Of a DNA stretch of 64,000 bases, positions 42,669 to 51,049 are shown piece by piece. The translations under genes and the position numbers were made by a program. The notes beneath the pieces were generated by a model, which was not told the DNA's origin, made no database searches, and saw nothing but the letters and a program-made list of their open reading frames with translations. This stretch comes from RGIG995 sp045543655. Its GTDB lineage: Bacteria > Bacillota > Clostridia > Oscillospirales > UBA644. Within the stretch, counting starts at the first letter, position 1; every line of letters begins with the position of its first letter. The stretch is from positions 1 through 64,000 of the forward strand of contig JAZPXN010000069.1 in assembly GCA_045543655.1 (NCBI GenBank), written 5' to 3'.

Positions 42669-44057
42669 ATGAGTCAAGTGAAAATCACGGAAACCATTCT
42701 GCGGGACGCTCACCAGTCTTTGGTGGCCACCCGTATGACGATGGACGAAATGCTCCCCGCGCTGGAACTGCTGGACAAGGCCGGCTACAACGCTCTGGAA
42801 GCCTGGGGCGGCGCCACCTTCGATTCCTGCCTGCGCTTTCTGGGCGAAGATCCCTGGGACAGACTCCGCACCATCCGGGATCACGTGAAAAATACGAAAT
42901 TGCAGATGCTTCTGCGCGGTCAGAACCTTCTGGGTTATCGGAATTATTCCGATGACGTGGTGGAATATTTCGTGCAGAAATCCCTGGCCAACGGCATCGA
43001 CGTCATCCGTATCTTCGATGCCCTCAACGATCCCCGGAACCTGAATACCGCCGTCAAGGCCGCGGTGAAGGAAGGGGGCCACGTGCAGGCCGCTTTCAGT
43101 TATACCCTTTCTCCCGTTCATACCACCGAGTCCTTCGTTCGGTTTGCAAAACAGCTGGAAGAGATGGGGGCATCCTCCATCTGCGTGAAGGATATGGCCG
43201 GTCTTCTCGTTCCTTATACCACCTACGAGCTGATCAAGGCGCTGAAGGAAAGCGTTAAGATTCCCATTGAGCTTCACACCCACTATACCACCGGGATGGC
43301 GTCTATGGTGCTGATGAAGGCAGTGGAAGCCGGCGTTGATATCATCGATACCGCTCTGTCCCCCTTGTCTATGGGTACCTCCCAGCCCTCCACCGAGGTT
43401 ATGGTGGCCGCGCTTCAGGGCACCGAATACGACACCGGTCTGGATCTGAACGTCCTCAACGACGCCGCCAAGGTTTTTGCCCCCCTCCGGGAAAAATACC
43501 TCAAGAGCGGGCTTCTCAATCCCAAGGTTATGGGCGTTGACGTCAACGGTCTTCTGTATCAGGTTCCCGGCGGAATGCTGTCCAACCTGGTCTCCCAGCT
43601 GAAGCAGATGGGACAGGAGGACAAATATCAGGCCGTGCTGGAGGAGGTTCCCAAGGTCCGTGCCGACGCCGGATATCCTCCCCTCGTTACCCCCACCTCC
43701 CAGATCGTCGGTACCCAGGCCGTGTTTAACGTGATCTTTGGCCGCTACCAGAACGTTTCCAAGGAATTCCGTGGCCTTGTCAAGGGCGAATACGGCAAAA
43801 CTCCCGTGGAGATCTCTCCCGAATTCCGGAAGCAGATTCTGGGCGACGAAGAGCCCATCACCTGCCGCCCCGCCGATCTGATCGCTCCCGAGCTGAACTC
43901 TCTGAGAGAAAAGATCAAGCAGTACGAGGAGCAGGACGAGGACGTGCTTTCCTACGCCCTCTTCGATCAGGTGGCCACCAAGTTCTTCCAGAACCGCCAG
44001 GCCAAGAAATACGGCGTCGATTCCGTTCACGGTGCCGACGGCGTTCATCCCGTCTGA
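42669..44057 (+). CDS. oadA: Oxaloacetate decarboxylase/transcarboxylase 5S-type alpha subunit
   Basis: 462 residues. Opening ITETILRDAHQSLVATRM is the 5S/OadA signature; the HTH metal ligands appear in IELHTHYTTGMA (about 199-210). The conserved carboxyltransferase and post-HMGL domains run to about 450. No fused biotinyl domain, in keeping with the separate carrier gene. It transfers the carboxyl group of oxaloacetate to biotin, or the reverse. Last gene of the operon, before a strong terminator. Confidence 0.94.
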   Translation: MSQVKITETILRDAHQSLVATRMTMDEMLPALELLDKAGYNALEAWGGATFDSCLRFLGEDPWDRLRTIRDHVKNTKLQMLLRGQNLLGYRNYSDDVVEYFVQKSLANGIDVIRIFDALNDPRNLNTAVKAAVKEGGHVQAAFSYTLSPVHTTESFVRFAKQLEEMGASSICVKDMAGLLVPYTTYELIKALKESVKIPIELHTHYTTGMASMVLMKAVEAGVDIIDTALSPLSMGTSQPSTEVMVAALQGTEYDTGLDLNVLNDAAKVFAPLREKYLKSGLLNPKVMGVDVNGLLYQVPGGMLSNLVSQLKQMGQEDKYQAVLEEVPKVRADAGYPPLVTPTSQIVGTQAVFNVIFGRYQNVSKEFRGLVKGEYGKTPVEISPEFRKQILGDEEPITCRPADLIAPELNSLREKIKQYEEQDEDVLSYALFDQVATKFFQNRQAKKYGVDSVHGADGVHPV

Positions 44058-44068
44058 TTTTAAAATCC

Positions 44069-44107
44069 GATACCGGACTCCGCTTTTGGGTCCGGTATCT
44101 TTTTTTC
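44069..44107 (+). terminator. Rho-independent terminator of the decarboxylase operon
   Basis: GATACCGGACTC / GGGTCCGGTATC stem (one mismatch) followed by a run of T residues. Confidence 0.88.
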
Positions 44108-44136
44108 TTGACAAAGCCTTCGGTTTATGGTACAAT
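44108..44136 (+). promoter_or_regulatory. Sigma-A promoter of the ABC exporter gene
   Basis: TTGACA, 17-bp spacer ending TATGG, TACAAT (44131-44136). Confidence 0.88.
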
Positions 44137-44177
44137 AAAAAGGGAAGATCAAATAAAAACCGGAAAGGGGGATGCGT

Positions 44178-46097
44178 ATGCCGCCTCCCATGCCCTACGA
44201 ACATAAAAAAGTGTCTCCGCCCAAGGATTTCAAGGATCTGTTTCGCTTTCTGAAGGAGGTCTTCGGAGGCTTTTTCACCCGTTTTTTCTATATCGTCTCT
44301 CTGGTATGGGATTCGGGAAAATGGATCATGTTCCTCCTGTCCTTCGTGGCGCTTTTTCAGGGGATCGCACCGATCGTTAATTCTCTGATCTCCAAGAACG
44401 TGCTGAACGAATTGCAGATCACCGCCGGTCAGGGGGGCGTCGGGGGTGATTTCTGGACGTCTCCGGTCTTCCGGTTTTTGCTCGTGTTCTTTTTCTTTCG
44501 GTTCGTTCAGCGCACCGTCAACAGCTTTAACAGCGCCATGAACCGGATTGCCGGCGAAAAGGTGGTTCAGCAGGTCAAGCTCCGGATCATGAACAAATCC
44601 AAGGAGCTGGATCTGGGCTCCTTCGATGACCCCGTGTTTTACGAGCGGATGGAAAACGCCAACCGGGAAGCGGGCCATCGGCCTCTCAGCATTCTGTCGG
44701 ATACCTTCGGCATCGTCAGTACGGTCATCGAGCTGGTCTCCTATCTGATCGTTCTGTTTTCGGTGCCCGGGATGTGGTACGTGGCCCCCGTAATCGTTCT
44801 CATCTCCATCCCCTCCGCCGTGATCAATTATATTTATCGCAAAAAAGTCTTTCAGTATTACCGCTGGCGCTCCAAGGATCGGCGACAGATGAATTATTAC
44901 GCCGATCTGTTGGTCAATAAGGATCAAGTGAAGGAGGTACGCCTCTTCGGTCTTGCCGATCGGTTTATCGCACGGCATACGGAGGTTTTTAACCGCTATT
45001 TCAAGGGGCTTCGCCGGATCACGCTGAGCGAAAACTGGTTTCATATCGGCATCGGCGCCTTGACCGTGGCCGTCAATTGCCTCTTTTACGTTCTTATTGC
45101 CCTGAAGGTCTTCAACGGGCAGATTCTGATCGGAGATTATTCCCTGTACACCGCCGCCATTCTGTCGGTTTCCGGCGCGGTTTCCACGCTGATCAACAAG
45201 TCCGGCTCCATCTATGAAGGAACGCTTTTTATCGATAACCTGATCTCCTTCATGAAAGAGCCCCATACCATCCGCCCCCGCGTTGATCCTCCCCTTCCCG
45301 TCCGCCGTGGCGTGGGGCATCGGATCGAATTCTGCCACGTGTCCTTTTGCTATCCGGGCACCGACCGAAAGGTTCTGGACGACGTGAATTTCGTCCTCGA
45401 GCCGGGACAGACCATGGTTCTCGTGGGGCTGAACGGGGCGGGAAAGACCACGTTGATCAAGCTGTTGACCCGTCTTTACGATCCCACCGAAGGGAGTATT
45501 CTTCTGGACGGCGTGGATCTGCGGGATTACGACGTGAAGGAGCTGTACCGGATGTTCGGCATTATTTTCCAGGATTTTGGGAAATATGCGGAAACGGTCA
45601 GTGAAAACGTGCGCTACGGAGATATTCTCCGTACTGCCGGCCGGGATGCGGTGGAGGACGCCGTAACTAAGGCCGCTGCAAAGGACTTCGTGGATCGCCT
45701 CCCCCAGGGGTTGGATACGCCCTTGATGCGGATTTTTGAAAAGACCGGCACCGAGCTTTCCATCGGCCAATGGCAGAAGCTGGCCATCGCCCGGGCTTTT
45801 TATTCCGATTCCGACGTCCTGATCTTAGACGAGCCTACCGCCTCCCTCGATCCCATGGCGGAGCAGGAGATTTTCCGTCAGTTCGATCTGCTCCGGGAGG
45901 ACAAGACCACCATTTTCGTCTCCCACCGCCTCTCCAGCGCCACCGTAGCCGATACGGTGCTGGTGCTGGAAAACGGTCGGATGGAGGAAATGGGCAGTCA
46001 CCGGGATTTGATGGAGCGGAAGGGGAAGTATTACGCCCTGTTCACCACCCAGGCCGAGCGTTATCTGGAGCAGGACAACCGGAAAAAAGAGAGTTGA
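44178..46097 (+). CDS. ABC exporter, fused permease and ATPase (type IV)
   Basis: 639 residues. N-terminal transmembrane domain with six helices (about 45-370) and C-terminal ATPase: Walker A GLNGAGKTT (about 418-426), Q-loop in IIFQDFGKYAETV, signature LSIGQWQK, Walker B VLILDEPTASLD and the H-loop SHRLS. Family exporters carry lipids, peptides or drugs and normally act as dimers; no partner half-transporter is adjacent, so a homodimer is likely. ATG at 44178 has the GGAAAGGGG site at 8 bases; ATG at 44172 is possible. Confidence 0.92.
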   Translation: MPPPMPYEHKKVSPPKDFKDLFRFLKEVFGGFFTRFFYIVSLVWDSGKWIMFLLSFVALFQGIAPIVNSLISKNVLNELQITAGQGGVGGDFWTSPVFRFLLVFFFFRFVQRTVNSFNSAMNRIAGEKVVQQVKLRIMNKSKELDLGSFDDPVFYERMENANREAGHRPLSILSDTFGIVSTVIELVSYLIVLFSVPGMWYVAPVIVLISIPSAVINYIYRKKVFQYYRWRSKDRRQMNYYADLLVNKDQVKEVRLFGLADRFIARHTEVFNRYFKGLRRITLSENWFHIGIGALTVAVNCLFYVLIALKVFNGQILIGDYSLYTAAILSVSGAVSTLINKSGSIYEGTLFIDNLISFMKEPHTIRPRVDPPLPVRRGVGHRIEFCHVSFCYPGTDRKVLDDVNFVLEPGQTMVLVGLNGAGKTTLIKLLTRLYDPTEGSILLDGVDLRDYDVKELYRMFGIIFQDFGKYAETVSENVRYGDILRTAGRDAVEDAVTKAAAKDFVDRLPQGLDTPLMRIFEKTGTELSIGQWQKLAIARAFYSDSDVLILDEPTASLDPMAEQEIFRQFDLLREDKTTIFVSHRLSSATVADTVLVLENGRMEEMGSHRDLMERKGKYYALFTTQAERYLEQDNRKKES

Positions 46098-46220
46098 AAA
46101 GGGGCTTTCGGAATCGGTTGGGAGAACGGAAGAATCGGGGCCGAAGGGCAAATCGCTCCCTCCCCGCCTGCAGGCTCGTGCCCCAACGCCACCTACGGCC
46201 AACCCGGGAAATAAAAAAAG

Positions 46221-46249
46221 AAGCGGCATACTTCTTCGGAAGTATGCCG
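46221..46249 (-). terminator. Terminator of the AraC-type gene
   Basis: CGGCATACTT / AAGTATGCCG perfect 10-bp stem with a CTTCGG loop. The minus strand continues into CTTCTTTTTTTAT, so it serves the leftward gene; the plus side is less T-rich. The 120 bp between the exporter stop and this site hold nothing recognisable. Confidence 0.82.
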
Positions 46250-46264
46250 TAATAATATTTTCGC

Positions 46265-47035
46265 TTATAAAAGATAGTTTTTCCGATATTCGGAGGGGGA
46301 TTTTCCCGTCTCCTTTTTGAAGGTTTTGCTGAAATAATAAACGTTCTCAAAGCCGGTGCTGGCGGCGATCTCTCCCACGGGAAGGGAGGTGTCGGTCAAC
46401 AGCCGCTTCGATTGCTTGATGCGTTGCTCCATCAGGTATCGCTGGGGCGGCATCCCCACGGTTTTCCGGAATTTTTTGATCAGTCCGGAGGGGGAGATAT
46501 GGTGTTTTGCGGCCACGTCGGTCAGCCGGATCGGTTCCCGGAAATACTCGTTGAGGTATTCCATCACGCTCCGTACCGTTTCATCCTCCGGGGCGCCGGG
46601 GCGTTTGGAGGGAAGACGTTGTTCTGCTTCGTATTGCAGGAAAAGGTCCTCAATGCAATGCCGCACGCAAAGGTTCTGCTGTTCCGCCGGCAATTCCGGC
46701 GACCGGTTCAGCAATTCCACCGTGCTTTCCACCCGGGCGGAGTCGGCGTAGCGTACCTTCCCCACAGGCAACGGGAAGGGGAGAGGCGTATCTTCCTGCA
46801 GCGTGAAGCGGATAAAATGCACCAGAAGGGGCTTGGTAACCTCCCGGTCAAATTCTTCGTTCGGCGGGATGACGAAAACGTCGCCGGGAAAAATATCCTC
46901 CGTTTTTTCGCACACCGTGCAACGGAAGGAGCCGCGGATAACGATATAGACCGTCCAGTCTTCGTGATGCAGGCGGGGGTAGAAGAACCGATCCCGCCGG
47001 ATGACGGTGTATTGAACCGATGCGAGAGGAAGCAT
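46265..47035 (-). CDS. AraC-family transcriptional regulator
   Basis: 256 residues. N-terminal cupin (about 15-95; RLHHEDWTVYIVIRGSFRC, in part) and C-terminal double helix-turn-helix (about 155-255) with AAKHHISPSGLIKKFRKTVGMP and ENVYYFSKTFKKETGKSPSEYR, read in part. The ATG at 47035 has GGAGGT 5 bases upstream. It is divergent from the sugar cluster, with both promoters in the 180-bp gap, so it probably controls that cluster in response to a sugar. Confidence 0.9.
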   Translation of the reverse strand: MLPLASVQYTVIRRDRFFYPRLHHEDWTVYIVIRGSFRCTVCEKTEDIFPGDVFVIPPNEEFDREVTKPLLVHFIRFTLQEDTPLPFPLPVGKVRYADSARVESTVELLNRSPELPAEQQNLCVRHCIEDLFLQYEAEQRLPSKRPGAPEDETVRSVMEYLNEYFREPIRLTDVAAKHHISPSGLIKKFRKTVGMPPQRYLMEQRIKQSKRLLTDTSLPVGEIAASTGFENVYYFSKTFKKETGKSPSEYRKNYLL

Positions 47036-47066
47036 GGGACACCTCCGGATAAATATGAATAAATAT

Positions 47067-47095
47067 ATTTTAACACAGAGTTGGAATCTTGTCAA
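47067..47095 (-). promoter_or_regulatory. Sigma-A promoter of the AraC-type gene
   Basis: Minus strand: TTGACA (47095-47090), 17-bp spacer, TAAAAT (47072-47067). Confidence 0.85.
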
Positions 47096-47159
47096 GTACC
47101 CTTGTTTTTGGAAAATCCGGATTGTCTAAAAAAAGGTAAATATCATCGGATTTTTTCTA

Positions 47160-47188
47160 TTGCTTTTCCCGGAAAAGGGCGGTATAAT
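47160..47188 (+). promoter_or_regulatory. Sigma-A promoter of the sugar cluster
   Basis: TTGCTT, 17-bp spacer, TATAAT (47183-47188). The -35 is weak, as expected for a promoter that needs an AraC-type activator; the activator site should lie in 47096-47160. Confidence 0.75.
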
Positions 47189-47214
47189 GGAAAAAAAAGA
47201 AAGGATTTTATCCG

Positions 47215-47448
47215 ATGAAAAATACTGTTACCATCGGCTATATCGGTCTCGGCCGCCGGGGAACCAGCGTGCTGCGCCGTTGCTTGTCGAAGATGAGGGA
47301 TATCCGGATCAAAACGGTCTGCGATCTTTCTGTGGAGCGCATGGAGCGGGCTTCGGAAATCCTGCGGGAAAACGCCGGCTACGCCCCCGCCATGGTTTTG
47401 GATTATCATGAAATCCTCTCCGACCCGGATACACCGATTTTTCAATAA
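47215..47448 (+). pseudogene. Truncated Gfo/Idh/MocA oxidoreductase (N-terminal Rossmann part only)
   Basis: 77 residues starting MKNTVTIGYIGLGRRGTSVL, a clear NAD-binding Rossmann opening, and continuing to the segment LDYHEILSDPDTPIFQ where intact homologues have the strand and helix leading to EKP. It then stops, 10 bp before the next start; the sugar-binding two thirds are missing (whole family about 330-390 residues). No downstream remnant is visible, so an internal deletion fused it to the sialidase-like gene. It keeps promoter and ribosome site (GAAAGGA), so a short peptide may still be made. Confidence 0.85.
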
Positions 47449-47457
47449 GGGGGAAGA

Positions 47458-48411
47458 ATGATGAGAATTCTTGCCAACGAATTTATCCTGCCCTTCCGGG
47501 AAGGGTGGCAATGCCATGCAAGCCACTTTATTACCGTCGGAGAAGGGGAGGTTTATTGCGTCTATTTTTACGGCTCCAAAGAAGGGAACGACGACGTCCG
47601 CATTTTCGGGTCTCGCCGCGCTCCCGACGGCCGTTGGAGCGAGCCGGAAGCCCTGTCGGAGGACGATGGGATCCCCCATTGGAATCCCGTGCTGTTCCGC
47701 CGAAAGGACGGGGCGGTGGTCTTGTTTTATAAAGTAGGCAAAACCATTGCAGACTGGTATACCAAATGCCGTATCTCCTACGATAATTGCCGCACCTGGG
47801 GAGACTCCTTCGAGATGATCCCCGGGGATACCTCCGGCGGACGGGGTCCGGTGCGGAATAAGGCGGTCTATCTTGCCGACGGATCGATCCTTGCCCCCGG
47901 CTCCACGGAGCAGGGACGGTGGAAATGCTTCTTCGACCGCTCCTTTGACGAGGGAGAGACCTGGGTGCGGAGCGCAGATCTTTGCATCCCCGTGGAGGAA
48001 GATCTGCGGGGGATCATTCAGCCCACGCTGTGGGAAAGCCCGAAGGGAGTTCACGCCCTGCTCCGCTCCACGGAAGGGGTCATTTACCGTACCGATTCCT
48101 CCGACGGGGATACCTGGTGCGATCCCTACGCCATCGATATGCCCAACAATAACAGCGGCATCGATCTGGTGTCCCTCCCCGACGGCCGGATCATTCTCTG
48201 CTGCAATCCGGTCTCCGGCAATTGGGCGGGGCGGACGCCGATCTCTCTCTTTGAGTCGACCGACAACGGCCGCACCTTCACGCTGCTGAGCCACTTGACC
48301 ACCATGGAGGGAAAATACGCCTATCCCGCCCTTCGTTACGAGGACGGCAAATTGCATATTACCTATACGTGGAATCGGAAAACACTGCAATATTTTTGTC
48401 TGGAACTGTGA
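47458..48411 (+). CDS. Sialidase-fold (BNR repeat) protein, exo-sialidase-like
   Basis: 317 residues without a signal peptide, so cytoplasmic. Asp-box repeats are visible: SYDNCRTW, SFDEGETW and STDNGRTF (about 108, 161 and 270), and the protein has the six-bladed propeller length. It resembles the BNR/sialidase superfamily members found beside dihydrodipicolinate synthase-like aldolases. The arginine triad and nucleophile of GH33 were not assigned, so hydrolysis of sialosides is not claimed. ATG at 47458 or 47461 follows AAGGGGGAAG; the next gene starts 9 bp after the stop. Confidence 0.75.
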   Translation: MMRILANEFILPFREGWQCHASHFITVGEGEVYCVYFYGSKEGNDDVRIFGSRRAPDGRWSEPEALSEDDGIPHWNPVLFRRKDGAVVLFYKVGKTIADWYTKCRISYDNCRTWGDSFEMIPGDTSGGRGPVRNKAVYLADGSILAPGSTEQGRWKCFFDRSFDEGETWVRSADLCIPVEEDLRGIIQPTLWESPKGVHALLRSTEGVIYRTDSSDGDTWCDPYAIDMPNNNSGIDLVSLPDGRIILCCNPVSGNWAGRTPISLFESTDNGRTFTLLSHLTTMEGKYAYPALRYEDGKLHITYTWNRKTLQYFCLEL

Positions 48412-48420
48412 GGAGACAGG

Positions 48421-49350
48421 ATGGAATTCAAGGTAACCGGTGGGGTTTATCCCACGATGATTACGCCCTACCGCAACGGGCAGATCGATGATACCGCCGT
48501 GGAACGGCTGGTGGAATGGTACTGGAAGAAGGGCTGTGACGGTATTTTTGCCGCCTGCCAATCCAGTGAAATTATGTTTTTATCTCCGGAAGAACGGGTG
48601 AAGCTAACCGAGACGGTGCTGAAGAAAGCCCGCGCCCTTGCGGCATCGGACGCCTCCCGGCCCCCGATGATGATCGTGGCCTCGGGGCACGTGTCCGATC
48701 GTTTTGAGGATCAGGTGGAGGAGCTGAACGCCATCGCCGCCCTGAAGCCCGATGCGCTGATTCTGATCTCCAACCGGATGGATATTGCCAACACCAGCGA
48801 CGCCAACTGGATCGCTGAAACCGAAAAGCTGGTCGCCGCTTTGCCTGCAGACCTGCCTCTGGGGGTTTACGAATGCCCCAAGCCTTACAAGCGCCTTCTC
48901 AGCGACGAAATGATCCGCTGGTGCGCCGGGACGGGTCGCTTTTATTTCATCAAGGACACCTGCTGCGATGCGGAAATGATCCGCCGCCGGCTGGCCATCT
49001 GCGAAGGCACGCCCCTGAAGATCTTCAACGCCAACGCCCAGACGCTGCTGGAAAGCCTCAACGACGGCGCCTTTGGATACTGCGGCGTGATGGCCAATTT
49101 CCATCCTGACCTCTACGTCCGACTGATGAAAGACCGGGGTGCAGAGCTGCAGGGCTATCTGGGGCTTTCCGCCCTGTTGGAAAACCTGACCTATCCCTGC
49201 TGCGCGAAATATTATCTGGATCGGTACGAGGGCATTCCTATGGATTGCTTTGCCCGGAGTAACGACGAGGCACTGTTTACGCCCTATCAGCGCTCCTGTA
49301 TCGATCAGTTTGCCCGGCTGGATCAGTTTATGAAGGGGAAATTTCAATGA
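48421..49350 (+). CDS. DapA/NanA-family class I aldolase
   Basis: 309 residues of the dihydrodipicolinate synthase/N-acetylneuraminate lyase family. The Schiff-base lysine is in FYFIKDTCCD (about 179) and the catalytic tyrosine in GVYECPKPY (about 150). The GXXGE-type pocket reads ACQSSEIMFLSPEER (about 42-56), unlike true DapA (GTTGE), so it is a catabolic lyase of a 2-keto acid sugar rather than a lysine enzyme. Placed between a sialidase-fold gene and a sugar kinase; the substrate is inferred to be a sugar acid. It overlaps the kinase gene by 4 bp (ATGA). Confidence 0.85.
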   Translation: MEFKVTGGVYPTMITPYRNGQIDDTAVERLVEWYWKKGCDGIFAACQSSEIMFLSPEERVKLTETVLKKARALAASDASRPPMMIVASGHVSDRFEDQVEELNAIAALKPDALILISNRMDIANTSDANWIAETEKLVAALPADLPLGVYECPKPYKRLLSDEMIRWCAGTGRFYFIKDTCCDAEMIRRRLAICEGTPLKIFNANAQTLLESLNDGAFGYCGVMANFHPDLYVRLMKDRGAELQGYLGLSALLENLTYPCCAKYYLDRYEGIPMDCFARSNDEALFTPYQRSCIDQFARLDQFMKGKFQ

Positions 49351-50999
49351 AGCGATTCGTAATTGGTACTGATTTCGGCACCCTGTCCGCCCGGACGGTG
49401 CTGGTGAACGTAAAGACCGGAGAAGAGGTGGCCGAGGCGGTCTACCCGTATCCTCACGGCGTTATGGACGAGACTCTGCCCTCCGGCAAGCGGTTGCCGC
49501 CCAATTTTGCCCTCCAGCATCCGGCAGATTATCCCGAGGCGCTTTCCCATAATATTCCGGAGGTGCTGGCCTCGGCCGGGGCTTCCGCCGACGAGGTGGC
49601 CGGGATATGCATCGATTTCACGGCCTGCACCTTGATTCCGCTGAACGGGAAGGGGGATCCCCTTTGTTACGAGCCGGAATTCGCAGATCATCCCCACGCG
49701 TACGTAAAATTATGGAAGCACCACGCCGCCCAGGCAGAAGCCGATGAGATCAACGCTTTGGCGGAGGCCCGGGGCGAGGTCTGGCACGGGATTTACGGCG
49801 GAAAGATCTCTTGCGAATGGGCGCTTCCGAAGATTCTGGAGATTCTGCACAAGGCTCCGGAGATCTATCACTGCACCGCCCGTTTTTCCGAGGCCGCCGA
49901 TTGGCTGACCCTCCTTCTGACCGGAAAAGACGTTCATTCCGCCGCCTTTGCGGGATATAAAGCACTGTGGAACGGTGAGACCGGCTATCCCTGCGACGAT
50001 TTTTTCAAGGCTCTGCACCCCGATCTTGCGGGAATTGTGGGAACCAAGCTTTCCGAAAATATTCTCGGAATGGGGCAGGTTGCAGGCACCTTAACCGCCG
50101 CCGGTGCCGCTTTGACCGGCCTTTGGGAAGGGTTGCCCGTTGCCGTCCCTGCCATTGACGCCCACGCGGCCATGCCGGCCCTGAATCTGACTGAAGACGG
50201 GGATCTGATGGTGATCCTCGGAACCTCCGCCTGTCATCTGGTTCACGGGTACCAAGGAGTCTCCGTGCCGGGCACTTGCGGCTACGTTAAGGACGGCGTC
50301 ATTCCCGGCGCCTACACCTACGAGGCGGGGCAGGCCGGCGTGGGGGATCTTTTCGATTGGTTCGTCCGCAACGGAGTTCCCGGTGCGTACGAGGCCGAGG
50401 CCAAAGCGCGGGGAATCAATCTCCACGCCCTTCTGCGGGAAAAGGCGCAGGGCCTCCGTCCCGGTCAGAGCGGCCTTCTGGCCCTGGATTGGCTCAGCGG
50501 AAACCGGAGCATCTTCGTGGATTCCGATCTGACCGGTCTGATTCTCGGAATGACGCTTCAGACTCGGCCGGAAGAGCTTTACCGGGCTTGGATTGAGTCT
50601 ACTGCCTACGGGCTAAAGCTGATTCTGGAGCAATACGAAGGGGCCGGCATTCTCATCCGCAATCTCTGTGCCGCCGGGGGAATCGCCAAAAAGGATGAAA
50701 TGATGATGCAGATCTACGCCGACGTACTGGGGCGTCCCATTGACGTTGCCGCTTCTTCCCAGGCCGCCGCTCTGGGATGCGCCGTCTACGCCGCCGTGGC
50801 TGCCGGAATCTACCCCGACGTGCCCACCGCCGCAAAGGCCTTCGCAAAGCCGCCGGTCCGCACCTATACCCCCGTGGCGGAGCATTCGGAGATCTATGAA
50901 AAAATCTACGCCGAATACAAAAAGCTCTCTTTCCTCTTTGCCCGGGAAAACGACGTTATGAAGGTTCTGGGAAATTTGAAAAAAGAAGCTCTGCAATGA
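49347..50999 (+). CDS. Ribulokinase-type FGGY sugar kinase
   Basis: 550 residues, the length of AraB ribulokinases and longer than xylulokinases. N-terminal ATP-site motif GTDFGTLSART, the ribulokinase insert with KLWKHHAAQAEADEIN, the catalytic aspartate in AIDAHAAMPAL (about 269), the phosphate loop LGTSACHL and the C-terminal AAGGIAKKDEMMMQIYADVLGRPI, read in part. It phosphorylates a keto-sugar with ATP. The neighbourhood lacks araA and araD, so the natural substrate may be another ketose. Last gene of the cluster. Confidence 0.88.
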   Translation: MKRFVIGTDFGTLSARTVLVNVKTGEEVAEAVYPYPHGVMDETLPSGKRLPPNFALQHPADYPEALSHNIPEVLASAGASADEVAGICIDFTACTLIPLNGKGDPLCYEPEFADHPHAYVKLWKHHAAQAEADEINALAEARGEVWHGIYGGKISCEWALPKILEILHKAPEIYHCTARFSEAADWLTLLLTGKDVHSAAFAGYKALWNGETGYPCDDFFKALHPDLAGIVGTKLSENILGMGQVAGTLTAAGAALTGLWEGLPVAVPAIDAHAAMPALNLTEDGDLMVILGTSACHLVHGYQGVSVPGTCGYVKDGVIPGAYTYEAGQAGVGDLFDWFVRNGVPGAYEAEAKARGINLHALLREKAQGLRPGQSGLLALDWLSGNRSIFVDSDLTGLILGMTLQTRPEELYRAWIESTAYGLKLILEQYEGAGILIRNLCAAGGIAKKDEMMMQIYADVLGRPIDVAASSQAAALGCAVYAAVAAGIYPDVPTAAKAFAKPPVRTYTPVAEHSEIYEKIYAEYKKLSFLFARENDVMKVLGNLKKEALQ

Positions 51000-51005
51000 C
51001 GAAAA

Positions 51006-51041
51006 AGGTCCGATCTCGTGAAAGATCGGACCTGATTTTTT
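51006..51041. terminator. Bidirectional terminator
   Basis: Perfect 11-bp stem AGGTCCGATCT / AGATCGGACCT, loop CGTGAA, T-run on the plus side and AAAAA (T-run on minus) before it. It separates the sugar cluster from the convergent housekeeping block. Confidence 0.9.
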
Positions 51042-51049
51042 TTCGTTTT

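Noticed and set aside
42648..45770. A 1040-residue open frame on the minus strand
   Set aside because: Antisense to oadA and the ABC exporter. No ribosome site or recognisable motif; it crosses a strong terminator and a promoter of the real genes.
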